From contig JAGXAM010000010.1 in the NCBI GenBank assembly GCA_019075905.1, positions 52,921 to 116,920 on the forward strand: 64,000 bases of DNA, written 5' to 3'. How positions within the stretch are numbered: the first letter of the stretch is position 1; the number at the start of each line of letters is the position of its first letter. Origin of the DNA: Hyphomicrobiales bacterium. GTDB taxonomy: Bacteria > Pseudomonadota > Alphaproteobacteria > Rhizobiales > Beijerinckiaceae. A program made the position numbers and the translations under genes. The notes under the pieces are model-generated. The model was given only the letters and a program-made list of their open reading frames with translations. It did no database searches and had not been told where the DNA came from. Below, piece by piece: positions 36,254 to 44,672 of this stretch.

Positions 36254-36760
36254 CCTTCTGCCGCTCTGGCAGCCATGCTGTCCATGACCCTGCTGCCGGC
36301 TTGCAAGGCCCATGGTGTCGCCGATGCCTTTCTGGTGCGGGTAACGACTGCGGTGCCGCAGGGCGAGATTATCATCAGCCAGCGTCTTCGCCGCCTGTTT
36401 TTCACCCTCGGCCATGGCCAGGCGATTTCCTATCCGGTGGCTGTCCCCAAGCCTGGCAAGCAATGGCGCGGCGCCACCTACATCAATGCCAAATATGTGC
36501 GCCCGGCATGGTCGCCCCCGGCCTCGGTCAAGCATGATTTCCCGAATTTGCCCGCCGTCATCGCCGGTGGCTCGCCGCACAACCCGATGGGCGTGCGCGC
36601 CTTGTCGCTGGAGCGCAACGAGATTGCTATTCACGGCACCGACATGCCGTGGAGCATAGGGCACGCCGTCTCTTATGGCTGCATCCGCATGCACAATGCC
36701 GATATCCGCGATCTTTATGCGCGGGTGAGCGTCGGCACACGGGTCATCATGGAGCCCTGA
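36236..36760 (+). CDS. L,D-transpeptidase (YkuD), predicted lipoprotein
   Basis: This protein of about 174 residues has the YkuD catalytic motif HGTDMPWSIGHAVSYGCIRMHN, in short HGT...SYGCIRMHN, with the active cysteine in SYGCIRM. Such enzymes cross-link peptidoglycan or attach proteins to it. The N-terminus (RFMPSAALAAMLSMTLLPAC) is a lipoprotein signal with lipobox LPAC. I chose the third of three in-frame ATGs (36236) because it gives a normal signal peptide; starts at 36200 and 36218 are possible, and 36251 is a shorter option. Confidence 0.88.
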   Translation: MSLRFMPSAALAAMLSMTLLPACKAHGVADAFLVRVTTAVPQGEIIISQRLRRLFFTLGHGQAISYPVAVPKPGKQWRGATYINAKYVRPAWSPPASVKHDFPNLPAVIAGGSPHNPMGVRALSLERNEIAIHGTDMPWSIGHAVSYGCIRMHNADIRDLYARVSVGTRVIMEP

Positions 36761-36819
36761 CTGGCGGGCCAGCCAGCGATGTTAGCAGACAGGTCAAAAA
36801 ATCAACAAGGAGGGCCAAA

Positions 36820-37140
36820 ATGACCGATCATCTCGCAAGTGTAAGAAAATATGCCGCCAAGGCTGACGAGCAGCATGTGGCGGCAATCGTCAAGCATCTC
36901 GGAATCGCCCTGCGCAACCGCAATTCATCGCTGGTCGCCTGCTCCGACAAGGCCGAGCTGGACCGGGTGCGCGAGAGCTGGTGCAAGCGCAAGCTTGGTC
37001 TTGCCGATGACGGCAAGATCGATGCTGCCATCAAGCAGGTCTGCACCACCATGCATGCCGACCACGACAAGGCCCGGGTGACCTTCTATTATCTGCTGGC
37101 CGCGCATTTCAAGAAACTCGACAGTCTCATCAAGACATAG
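36820..37140 (+). CDS. DUF2853 family protein
   Basis: This small acidic/basic cytoplasmic protein of 106 residues starts MTDHLASVRKYAAKADEQHV behind a strong AAGGAGGG site. It is helical and cysteine-containing (WCKRKLGL, VCTTMHADHDKARVTFYYLLA). The wording fits DUF2853, a family of unknown function common in Alpha- and Betaproteobacteria. It appears to be monocistronic, convergent with the thermonuclease gene. Confidence 0.82.
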   Translation: MTDHLASVRKYAAKADEQHVAAIVKHLGIALRNRNSSLVACSDKAELDRVRESWCKRKLGLADDGKIDAAIKQVCTTMHADHDKARVTFYYLLAAHFKKLDSLIKT

Positions 37141-37152
37141 CGGCATAACCCG

Positions 37153-37728
37153 TCACGGCGCGTGCAGATGCGGCGTTAGGGCGGCAAAAGCCCCTTTGGT
37201 GCACCAGCTGTGACGCCGGCCACCGTGATAGACCCGCACCAGACCCGCCGCCAGCATCAGCCCGTCGAGATTTTCCGGCGGGGCTTGCGGCGCTGTCGGA
37301 TCATAGACCCAGACGCTGGCATCAATCCGCCCGCCATATTTGTCGACTCCGACCTCGCGCAGCATCACCCGCCGCCCACCGATGAAATCGCGCAGGGTCG
37401 AGCGCGCCGCTTTGGCACCACGCGCCTCGGCGGCGCAGCGGGCGTGCAATTCGGGTGCATCAATCCCACGCACCCGCACCAGCGTGACTTTCTCAAGACC
37501 AAACCAGATCCGCATCTTCGCCTCAAACGTGTCGCCATCGACAATATGCGTGACCAGCGCTGGATAGGGCCCGGGCAGCGGATCACGGCGAAAGCCGCCG
37601 CCAAGGGCGAAATTCGGCGTGGCAACCGGCGGCCGCGCCGCGCTGCTGCGTCGCTGGCTGAAGGCAGGAATGCTCGCCGCCAGCAGGCAGGTCGTGGCCA
37701 CCAGCATGAGCTTGCGCCGTTGATTCAT
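37153..37728 (-). CDS. Secreted thermonuclease (SNase) family protein
   Basis: This 191-residue protein has a signal peptide (MNQRRKLMLVATTCLLAASIPAFS) and an SNase-fold core: VTHIVDGDTFEAKMRIW, VRVRGIDAPELHARC, and RVMLREVGVDKYGGRIDASVWV. The catalytic Arg/Glu positions of staphylococcal nuclease correspond to VRGIDAPE and the YGGR region. It would be a periplasmic or secreted nuclease. The C-terminus is short but complete. Confidence 0.85.
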   Translation of the reverse strand: MNQRRKLMLVATTCLLAASIPAFSQRRSSAARPPVATPNFALGGGFRRDPLPGPYPALVTHIVDGDTFEAKMRIWFGLEKVTLVRVRGIDAPELHARCAAEARGAKAARSTLRDFIGGRRVMLREVGVDKYGGRIDASVWVYDPTAPQAPPENLDGLMLAAGLVRVYHGGRRHSWCTKGAFAALTPHLHAP

Positions 37729-37803
37729 GTCGTGCTCCTTTCATGAAAGCCAAAAAAAGACATCCGCCAGGCTCGGCCTTCACCACCGCAAATAGGCCTT
37801 GTG

Positions 37804-37842
37804 TCCTATTATCACGAAATTAGCGGAAAACAATCCTATTAT
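37804..37842. repeat. Direct repeat TCCTATTAT in the nuclease-purA gap
   Basis: TCCTATTAT occurs at 37804-37812 and 37834-37842, exactly 30 bases apart, in an AT-rich patch between the divergent nuclease and purA genes. Each copy contains a TATTAT -10-like box. It could be a repeated regulator site or overlapping promoters; no good -35 box is visible. Confidence 0.5.
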
Positions 37843-37867
37843 GAGGACATAATCCTGTTTTGTTGTG

Positions 37868-37983
37868 GCGGTGACGTCGCGACGATCGCCGCCAACGCGG
37901 CAAAGGCGCGCGCCCTTTACACATTCGCGCCGATTGGCTATCTGGTTCGCGCAACAGCCCCGGCCTTGCGCCGGGTTTTTTTT
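37868..37983 (+). ncRNA. Structured leader upstream of purA ending in a terminator
   Basis: On the plus strand UGGCGGUGA and UCGCCGCCA pair (one U-G wobble that would be a mismatch on the other strand), with CGUCGCGACG as an inner palindrome. AAAGG/CCUUU follows, and then the terminator. No plus-strand gene precedes it, so it is either an attenuated purA leader or a short independent RNA. Confidence 0.4.
37959..37983 (+). terminator. Intrinsic terminator directly before purA
   Basis: CCCGGC (37959-37964) pairs with GCCGGG (37970-37975) around CTTGC and is followed by eight T residues. It lies 50 bases before the purA ATG on the same strand, with no gene upstream in that orientation. Confidence 0.8.
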
Positions 37984-38033
37984 AGCCTGCAGTCGCAGTC
38001 GTCGGGGCGCGCGCGGCAGAATCGGTGCAAAAT

Positions 38034-39329
38034 ATGGCGAATGTGGTGGTCGTTGGTGCCCAGTGGGGCGATGAGGGCAAAGGCAAGATCGTTGACTGGC
38101 TGTCGACATCCGCCGATGTCGTGGTGCGGTTTCAGGGCGGCCATAATGCCGGCCACACGCTGGTCATCGGCAACAAGGTCTATAAACTGGCGTTGCTGCC
38201 CTCCGGCATCGTCCGGCCGGGCAAATTATCCGTCATTGGCAATGGCGTCGTGCTTGATCCCGAACATCTGGTGAAGGAAATCGCGGCGCTGCGCGCCGAT
38301 GGCGTCGCCATCAGCCCGGAAAACCTCAAAATCGCCGAGAATGTCACGCTGATCCTGCCGCTTCATCGCGAACTCGATGCGCATCGCGAGCAGGCCGCCG
38401 GCACCGGAACCAAGATCGGCACGACCATGCGCGGCATCGGCCCCGCCTATGAGGACAAGGTCGGGCGTCGCGGCATCAGGCTGATGGACCTTGCCGAACC
38501 TGCCAGCCTCGATGACAAGATCGCCCGGGTGCTGGCGCATCACAATCCCTTGCGGCGCGGGCTTGGTATCGGCGAGGTCGATGCCCCAGCGCTGCGCCAG
38601 TTGCTGCTCGGCCTCGCGCCGCAGCTTCTTCCCTTTATCGATGTCGCCTGGCAGCGGTTGACCGAATTGCGCCGCGCCGGCAAGCGCATCCTGTTCGAGG
38701 GCGCGCAGGGCTCGCTGCTTGATGTCGATCATGGCACATACCCGTTCGTAACCTCATCGAACACGGTGGCGGCGGCAGCGGCCACCGGCTCGGGCCTCGG
38801 GCCGGGCGCCATCGGCTATGTGCTCGGCATTGCCAAGGCCTATACGACACGCGTCGGCGGCGGGCCTTTCCCGACCGAACTCGACAATGAGATCGGCCGC
38901 CGGATCGGCGAGCGCGGCCGCGAATTCGGCACCAATACCGGGCGGCCACGCCGTTGCGGCTGGTTTGATGCGGTAGCGGTGCGCCAGGCGGTGGCAACCT
39001 CCGGCATCAATGGCCTCGCCCTGACCAAGCTCGACATTCTCGATGGTTTCGAGACGCTCAATATCTGCACGGCCTATGAGCTTGACGGCCAGCATATCGA
39101 CCACATGCCCGCAGCCCAGGCGGCGCAGGCGCGCCTGAAGCCGGTCTATGAAACCATGCCCGGCTGGTCGGGATCGACCAGCGGCGCGCGTTCCTGGGCC
39201 GATCTTCCGGCGCAAGCGGTGAAATATGTGCGCAGAATTGAAGAATTGACGCAGGCTCCTGTTGCAATTGCCTCGACGAGTCCTGAACGTGACGATACGA
39301 TTCTGGTGCATGATCCATTTCAGGACTAG
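38034..39329 (+). CDS. purA: Adenylosuccinate synthetase
   Basis: This 431-residue enzyme makes adenylosuccinate from IMP, aspartate and GTP. It starts [22 protein letters not shown], with the GTP-binding loop and catalytic Asp, and shows [46 protein letters not shown] and [15 protein letters not shown]. The start at 38034 gives the usual N-terminus; a GTG three codons upstream is not needed. A terminator in the leader suggests regulated readthrough or an independent promoter. Confidence 0.97.
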   Translation: MANVVVVGAQWGDEGKGKIVDWLSTSADVVVRFQGGHNAGHTLVIGNKVYKLALLPSGIVRPGKLSVIGNGVVLDPEHLVKEIAALRADGVAISPENLKIAENVTLILPLHRELDAHREQAAGTGTKIGTTMRGIGPAYEDKVGRRGIRLMDLAEPASLDDKIARVLAHHNPLRRGLGIGEVDAPALRQLLLGLAPQLLPFIDVAWQRLTELRRAGKRILFEGAQGSLLDVDHGTYPFVTSSNTVAAAAATGSGLGPGAIGYVLGIAKAYTTRVGGGPFPTELDNEIGRRIGERGREFGTNTGRPRRCGWFDAVAVRQAVATSGINGLALTKLDILDGFETLNICTAYELDGQHIDHMPAAQAAQARLKPVYETMPGWSGSTSGARSWADLPAQAVKYVRRIEELTQAPVAIASTSPERDDTILVHDPFQD

Positions 39330-39355
39330 GGTGAAGGGAACAGGCGGCATCACCT

Positions 39356-40708
39356 ATGGCAGATTATTATTCCCTGATTGAACGTGCCGTCGCTAATCTG
39401 GCGCCTGACAACGTCAGCGGGCGGGCGGAAAAATATCGCCAGGCCGAAAAGGCGCTGGCCAATTATCTTGCGGGCATGAACCCGCCGATGAGCGCCGAAG
39501 GCGTCCAGACCGAAATGGCGGCGCTGGCCTCTGCCTGCCGGCAGGTCGAAGCAAAATTCGCCAGCCCTGGCCCGGCCAGCCCGGCGCCTGAGCCCCCTCC
39601 CGCCACCATCCGCCCGCCGGGCCTGCCGCCGGTCGAGACCAAAGCCCCGTCGGCCCCGGTCGCACCGGCGCCACCGCCGCAACCGGCAGCACAACCGCCC
39701 GCGCAACCGGTGTCGCCGCCGCAATGGCGCCCGCCGGTGCAGTCGCCCGCGACGCAAACGCAGCGCCCGCCGCTGCCCGATGCCGTGAGCCAGACCCGGG
39801 CTCGCGACACGGCGGACGAAACCCCGGCAAGACGCGGCTATCTGGTGTTTCTTGTGCTGGGATTGCTGGCGATCGGCGCGGCCGCCGGGGTCGCTGAATT
39901 CCTGCTGCCGCCCAAGCCGCTGAGCAAGCCTGTCGCCATCGCCACCACCAAGGTCCACAAGGTCAAGGTCGAGCCGGTGACGCCGCCCGCCGCCGAACCG
40001 GCCGCCCCGGCGAAGAACACCGCGCAGGTCGGCACCTCGAACGACACATCTGCCACCGCCGCAGCTTCAAGCGCCGCCGCGCCGCCCGCCACCGACAACA
40101 GCGCTGCCGACCAGACGCCGGCCTCCCAGCCTGCGCAGGACCAGACCCTCGTTGCCAGCCACGCGCTGCTCGTGATCCAGGTCGCGCCTGCGCCCGGTGC
40201 CACCGGCGACCAGCCGACCCAGAAGGGCTATCAGGGCACGGCGACCTGGCGCGTGGTCGATGTCAACAATGCTGGCCAGCCGCTGCAGAAGGCCGTGGTA
40301 GCCAATGCCGAGATCCCCGACGCCGACATGAGCGTCAAGGTCACGATCCAGAAGAATACTGACAAGGTGTTCCCGGCCTCGCACACCATCAGGGTGGATT
40401 TCAAGCAATTGCCCGGCAACACCACAGGTGCCGTCAAGGTCATGTTGATGCCGGCGATGCGCGAGGAAGCCAAACCCGCCGGCACGCCGCTCATCGGCCT
40501 GACGACGCCGGTGCTGGACAATCATTTCATCGTTGCCCTGCAGGACGATCCCAACGTCGAAACCAAGAACCTGGACCTGCTGAAGGCCAGGCCGTGGATT
40601 GATCTGCGCGTTCGCTTCGCCAATGGTCTCGTCGCGGTTTTGTCGATCGAGAAGGGCACGCAAGGCGATCAGGCGCTGGGCGAGGCGCTGAAATCCTGGG
40701 GCGAATGA
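39356..40708 (+). CDS. Proline-rich single-pass membrane protein, purA-associated
   Basis: This 450-residue protein has three parts. Residues 1-68 are a helical segment starting MADYYSLIERAVANLAPDN, a family I recall downstream of purA in rhizobia. Residues 70-158 are a Pro/Ala-rich linker, and one membrane helix spans 161-183 (GYLVFLVLGLLAIGAAAGVA). The C-terminal ~270 residues lie outside the membrane, with a second Ala-rich linker and then a beta-rich domain (YQGTATWRVVDVNN, IRVDFKQLPGN). No enzymatic motif is seen and the function is unknown. It starts 26 bases after purA. Confidence 0.75.
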   Translation: MADYYSLIERAVANLAPDNVSGRAEKYRQAEKALANYLAGMNPPMSAEGVQTEMAALASACRQVEAKFASPGPASPAPEPPPATIRPPGLPPVETKAPSAPVAPAPPPQPAAQPPAQPVSPPQWRPPVQSPATQTQRPPLPDAVSQTRARDTADETPARRGYLVFLVLGLLAIGAAAGVAEFLLPPKPLSKPVAIATTKVHKVKVEPVTPPAAEPAAPAKNTAQVGTSNDTSATAAASSAAAPPATDNSAADQTPASQPAQDQTLVASHALLVIQVAPAPGATGDQPTQKGYQGTATWRVVDVNNAGQPLQKAVVANAEIPDADMSVKVTIQKNTDKVFPASHTIRVDFKQLPGNTTGAVKVMLMPAMREEAKPAGTPLIGLTTPVLDNHFIVALQDDPNVETKNLDLLKARPWIDLRVRFANGLVAVLSIEKGTQGDQALGEALKSWGE

Positions 40709-40896
40709 AGCCGCGCTTCGCCCGGTGCCGGAAGGGCAGGGCGAGGCGCACCGGCTTTAGCTGGCACCGCCAGAAAACGGCGTGCCATGCAGCACCTGCA
40801 ACACATGTGTCGTGACCTTGCGCCCCTGGCACACAATGCCATTGCGGCGCGCGCCAAGAGCAGCCACAATGACCCCTGACCAACGGGAGACCCGCA

Positions 40897-41544
40897 TTGA
40901 CATCCTATAGCCACACCAAAGCGACCCTGGAACTGATGCACCGCGCACCGGTGATTCCGGTTCTGACCATCGATGATGTCGAAGGCGGCGTCGAACTGGC
41001 GCGCACGCTGGTGTCAGCGGGGCTGATGGTGCTTGAAATCACCCTGCGCACGCCCGTCGCCCTCGCCGCCATCAAGGCCATGGCCGCGGCCGTGCCTGGT
41101 GCCATCGTCGGGGCCGGCACCATTGTCGAAGCCTCGCAGATCGAGGCCAGCATCAAGGCCGGCGCTACCTTTCTGGTATCGCCCGGCATGACCCCGGGCC
41201 TTATGGGCGCAGCGCTGGCAGCGCCGGTGCCGTTCCTGCCCGGTGTTGCCACCGCCAGCGAGGCCATGCACCTGCGCGAACACGGCTTTCGTGCCCTGAA
41301 ATTCTTTCCGGCCGAATCCGCCGGCGGGGCAGGGGCGCTCTCCTCGTTGGCCGGGCCGCTGGCCGACCTCTCCTTCTGCCCCACCGGCGGCATCGATGCC
41401 GCCCGCGCCCCGACCTATCTTGCCCTGGGCAATGTCGAATGCGTCGGCGGCTCTTGGATGGTGCCGAAAGCCGCACTCGCCAACCGCGATTACGCCACCA
41501 TTCACGCGCTGGCCGCCGCTGCCGCTAGACTGGGGCGTCCGTGA
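40897..41544 (+). CDS. eda: KDPG/KHG aldolase
   Basis: This 215-residue class I aldolase has the catalytic Glu47 (VLEITLRTP) and Schiff-base Lys135 (FRALKFFPAE), with VGAGTIVE and SFCPTGGID. It cleaves 2-keto-3-deoxy-6-phosphogluconate to pyruvate and glyceraldehyde-3-phosphate (Entner-Doudoroff). The start is a TTG at 40897 behind ACGGGAGA. No edd or zwf is adjacent. It is the only KDPG-type aldolase in the window, so it is relevant to the dehydratase at 16760, although it lies 22 kb away. Confidence 0.93.
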   Translation: MTSYSHTKATLELMHRAPVIPVLTIDDVEGGVELARTLVSAGLMVLEITLRTPVALAAIKAMAAAVPGAIVGAGTIVEASQIEASIKAGATFLVSPGMTPGLMGAALAAPVPFLPGVATASEAMHLREHGFRALKFFPAESAGGAGALSSLAGPLADLSFCPTGGIDAARAPTYLALGNVECVGGSWMVPKAALANRDYATIHALAAAAARLGRP

Positions 41545-42458
41545 GGCCGGCCGGCGACGGCATCCTGATCGCCGATTTACCCGGCGGCGATGGCGTCGAT
41601 CTCGCCTTGCCATCGGTGCTGCTAAGCCCCCTGGTAGTGAGTTCGCCCCATTCCGGGCGCACCTTCCCGCCATCCTTCCTCAGCCAGGTGCGGCTCGGCA
41701 TTGCCGCACTGCGGCGCTCGGAAGATGCCTTCGTTGATGAATTGTTCGGCTGCGCCCCGGGCCTCGGCGCGCCGCTGATTTCGGCCTGCTTTCCGCGCGT
41801 CTTTGTCGACGTCAACCGCGAGCCGCTGGAGCTCGACCCGCGCATGTTCGACGGACGCCTGCCGCCCGGTGCCAACACCCGCTCGCTGCGCGTGGCTGGC
41901 GGCCTCGGCACCCTGGCCCGCCTCGCCGGCGACGGGCAGGAACTTTATGGCGAGCGCCTGCCGGTCAGCGAGGCCCTGCGGCGCATCGAGGGCTTCTATC
42001 TGCCCTATCACAGCAAACTTGCAGCCCTCATCGCCAGTGCTCGCGCCGCCTTCGGTGTCTGCATCCTGATCGACGCCCATTCCATGCCTTCGACCATGAT
42101 GGGCACCAGCGCCCGCGAGGAACCGATGCGCGCCGATGTCGTGATCGGTGACCGCTTCGGTTCGAGCTGCGATCCGCGGCTGATTGAGGCGATCGAGACC
42201 AGCCTGCGCAGCGCTGGTTACATTGTGCAGCGCAACAAACCCTATGCCGGCGGCTACATTACCGAGCATTATGGCAACCCCTATAGCCGGGTCCATTGCG
42301 TGCAAATTGAAATCAATCGCGCGCTTTATATGAATGAGGCGACCTTCGAGCGCCATGCCGGCTTTGCCGCCGTGCAGGCGAATATCGAGCGTTTGTGTAG
42401 TGATATCAACAAGATGAGTTTTGGCAGCTTTATCTTGCCGCGTCGCGCCGCCGAATAG
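41541..42458 (+). CDS. N-formylglutamate amidohydrolase family protein
   Basis: This 305-residue protein of the FGase family contains VVSSPHSGRTFPPSFL near the N-terminus, the RVFVDVNREPLELDPRMF block, the LIDAHSMPS metal-binding motif and VQIEINRALYM. The family hydrolyses N-formylglutamate in histidine degradation, or related N-acyl acids. It begins with GTG inside the eda stop codon (four-base overlap), so the two are cotranslated. There are no hut genes nearby, so the physiological substrate is open. Confidence 0.9.
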   Translation: MRPAGDGILIADLPGGDGVDLALPSVLLSPLVVSSPHSGRTFPPSFLSQVRLGIAALRRSEDAFVDELFGCAPGLGAPLISACFPRVFVDVNREPLELDPRMFDGRLPPGANTRSLRVAGGLGTLARLAGDGQELYGERLPVSEALRRIEGFYLPYHSKLAALIASARAAFGVCILIDAHSMPSTMMGTSAREEPMRADVVIGDRFGSSCDPRLIEAIETSLRSAGYIVQRNKPYAGGYITEHYGNPYSRVHCVQIEINRALYMNEATFERHAGFAAVQANIERLCSDINKMSFGSFILPRRAAE

Positions 42459-42460
42459 GC

Positions 42461-42547
42461 AAAAAAAGAGGCCGCCGTGTTGCCACAGCGGCCCAAGTCT
42501 AGGGAGGAAACGCCCAAGGAGGGCATCGGCAGTAACAGCGTTACTGC
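42461..42547 (-). ncRNA. MmgR/alpha-r8 (suhB-type) small RNA
   Basis: On the minus strand a TATTAT box (42559-42554) is followed seven bases later by an RNA that starts with a perfect 8-bp hairpin (GCAGUAAC/GUUACUGC). Next come a GCCC-UCCUU-GGGC hairpin exposing CUCC, the single-stranded decamer UUUCCUCCCU (42510-42501), and a terminator GGCCGC/GCGGCC running into seven U residues. This length (~87 nt) and the decamer are what I recall for the MmgR family, Hfq-dependent sRNAs of Alphaproteobacteria; in Sinorhizobium MmgR limits polyhydroxybutyrate accumulation. It is not linked to either flanking gene. Confidence 0.8.
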
Positions 42548-42654
42548 ACCGCAATAATATGCTCTTGCGCTGCACAAAAAGCAAGGGGGAATTTTCATGC
42601 CGGTGGCGCCTGTGACGCCCTGTCGCAAGTTGCGGTCTATCTTCTTGAAATCAC

Positions 42655-42703
42655 TATAATTGTTCGCATTCGCAACAAGGCCGCGCCAAGGCGCGCGGCT
42701 TTT
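42655..42703 (+). other. TATAAT box followed by a hairpin with T-run
   Basis: A perfect TATAAT (42655-42660) is followed by the direct repeat TTCGCATTCGCA (42663-42674). GCCGCGC (42680-42686) then pairs with GCGCGGC (42693-42699), ending in TTTT. It may be a plus-strand terminator for the eda operon. The TTCGCA repeat also resembles Fur-type half-sites, but this is weak. Confidence 0.35.
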
Positions 42704-42774
42704 CAATCATGGCAATTTCAAGGCAGAAACCCGCACCTTCGCACCTGCAAATCACCGCCAGCCGTCGGGCTCGC

Positions 42775-44472
42775 TCAGTTCAGGTCAATGGCGTGAAACT
42801 TGCCCTTGTCGTCGATCACCGTGCCCCAGACCTTGTGTGAAGCCTGGTGGTTATCCATCGAGAATGACAGCGGCGTGCCGAGACCCATATCGTAATTATG
42901 CAGCGATTCCAGCGAGCTGACGATGCTGTCGGTGGTGATCGGCCCCTTGTCGACATCAATGGCATGCAGCAGCAGCTCGGCGTCAATATAGCCTTCGAGC
43001 GAGACATAATCGGGTGCCTCGCCGGGGAAATATGTCGAGATCGCCGACTTGTATTTGAGAATCAGCGTCGAATAGGCATCGACCGCCGGCACCACCTGGG
43101 TGACGACCACGCCATCAGCATATTTGCCGCCGAGCAGCATCAATTCCTCGGCGAGCGAGGTTGAGCCGACGAAGGAAATGTTGGTGTAGATCATTTTCGG
43201 GAAATGATCCTTGGTGCGGCCGATGAACCTTGCCGCGGCGCGATAGGTGGCGATCATGATCACCGCCTTGATGCGCCCGTGGAGGGCCATCAGCTGCTTG
43301 ACCGCCGGCTCAACCTCGATGGTGTTGCGCTTGTAATTGAAGCGCGGCGGCGGCAGCGGATTGCCGGGCAGGGCCCGGTAGGCCTTGGCGACCCCGGCAT
43401 AACCGGCATCGCCATAGCCGTCATCCTGCGCAAAGACCGCGATCTGGTTGGGCTTGAGGCGGCGCACCTGCAACAGATAATGCACGGTTGCCGCCATTTC
43501 CTCGCCATAGCTGGCGCGATAATTGAAGACATAGCGGTCAGGCGGGTCATTGCGCAGCAGCGCCGCGCCGGTAAAGGCCCCGAAGAACAGTTTATGCGCC
43601 TTGAGGGCGATCGGCAGCGCCACGGCTGACGTCGGCGTGCCGACATTGCCAATGAAACCGAAAACCTTTTGCTGGTCGAGCAACTGGTTCATGGCATCGG
43701 CCGTGCGTGAGGGCTGATAGCCGTCATCGGCAACAGCCAGCTTGAAAGTGACGCCGTGCACGCCGCCCAGCGCATTGGCCTGGTCGAAGGCGCTTTCGAT
43801 GCCGATTTTCATTTCGCGGCCGAGCGAGCGGGAGGGGCCGGTGAACGGCGCCACCATGCCGAATGTCAGGGTGCGGGCCGCCGCAGCCGCTGCCGGTGAT
43901 ACGGCCGCCGGCGCCGGGGTCGCGGCTTGCGGGCCCTGGCCGGTTGCCGAGGGCAGGGCACTTGTCGCCTTGGGTGCCGCTGCCACCGGGGCCGCCTGCG
44001 CCATCACCAGCTTGGCTGCCTTGGCCGCCGTGTCAGCGCTGGCTGCCGCATCTGGCAACACCAAGGCCGGCGGGCCACCTTGCTGCTGGTCCTGATCGCT
44101 TGCAGTTTCGGACGCCTGCGCCGCCAGCGGGTTATCAGTCTGTGAGGTCGTCTGCGTCCGCGACACCGAAAGAGTGCTGCCGGGCAGGACGCGCCCGTGC
44201 AGCACGAAGGCGGTGGCAGCGGCTCCTGCCAGCACCAGCACTCCCAGCAAAGCGGCGAGGCTTGCGGTATTGCGTCCCGGGCCGGATTTGGGCGAGGCAT
44301 GATCCGGCATGGCGCGCTCCGGTGGTGGTGTCGTCTGGTTGACTTCGATGACGCCGGTCTCATGCGCCGCCTGCTGCAACACCGCGCCAAGCGAGGTGCG
44401 AGCATTCAATTTGCCGGGCGCGCGGCCGCTATAATTGCTTCTATCACTCGAACGGGGAGACCACATTGCCAT
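42775..44472 (-). CDS. Membrane-anchored periplasmic-binding-protein (type I fold)
   Basis: This protein of about 565 residues has a cytoplasmic N-terminus, one membrane helix (SLAALLGVLVLAGAAATAFVL) and an Ala/Pro-rich linker. It ends in a periplasmic-binding domain of the Leu/Ile/Val receptor type (FGMVAPFTGPSRSLGREMKIG, FGFIGNVGTPTSAVALPIA, FAQDDGYGDAGYAGV). Binding proteins are normally secreted free or lipid-anchored, so the uncleaved anchor with a basic cytoplasmic tail is unusual. There is no ABC permease or ATPase nearby, so it may act as a sensor or scaffold. The ATG at 44472 was chosen; 44505 is possible. Confidence 0.8.
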   Translation of the reverse strand: MAMWSPRSSDRSNYSGRAPGKLNARTSLGAVLQQAAHETGVIEVNQTTPPPERAMPDHASPKSGPGRNTASLAALLGVLVLAGAAATAFVLHGRVLPGSTLSVSRTQTTSQTDNPLAAQASETASDQDQQQGGPPALVLPDAAASADTAAKAAKLVMAQAAPVAAAPKATSALPSATGQGPQAATPAPAAVSPAAAAAARTLTFGMVAPFTGPSRSLGREMKIGIESAFDQANALGGVHGVTFKLAVADDGYQPSRTADAMNQLLDQQKVFGFIGNVGTPTSAVALPIALKAHKLFFGAFTGAALLRNDPPDRYVFNYRASYGEEMAATVHYLLQVRRLKPNQIAVFAQDDGYGDAGYAGVAKAYRALPGNPLPPPRFNYKRNTIEVEPAVKQLMALHGRIKAVIMIATYRAAARFIGRTKDHFPKMIYTNISFVGSTSLAEELMLLGGKYADGVVVTQVVPAVDAYSTLILKYKSAISTYFPGEAPDYVSLEGYIDAELLLHAIDVDKGPITTDSIVSSLESLHNYDMGLGTPLSFSMDNHQASHKVWGTVIDDKGKFHAIDLN

Positions 44473-44672
44473 TCCCGACTCCTCGATACAGGACGCACAA
44501 ATCACGCTATACTTATTCTAAACTATTGGATTGACTAGCATATTGAAGAACATGCCGCAAGCCGGGCCGCAGCACCGCTCCGCGCGGCCGGACTTTTGGT
44601 CGCTGCAGAGGGGTTGCGCACCGCGATCTGAACCGCGATGGTAGAGGACAGGACATAACGGGGAGATTATAA

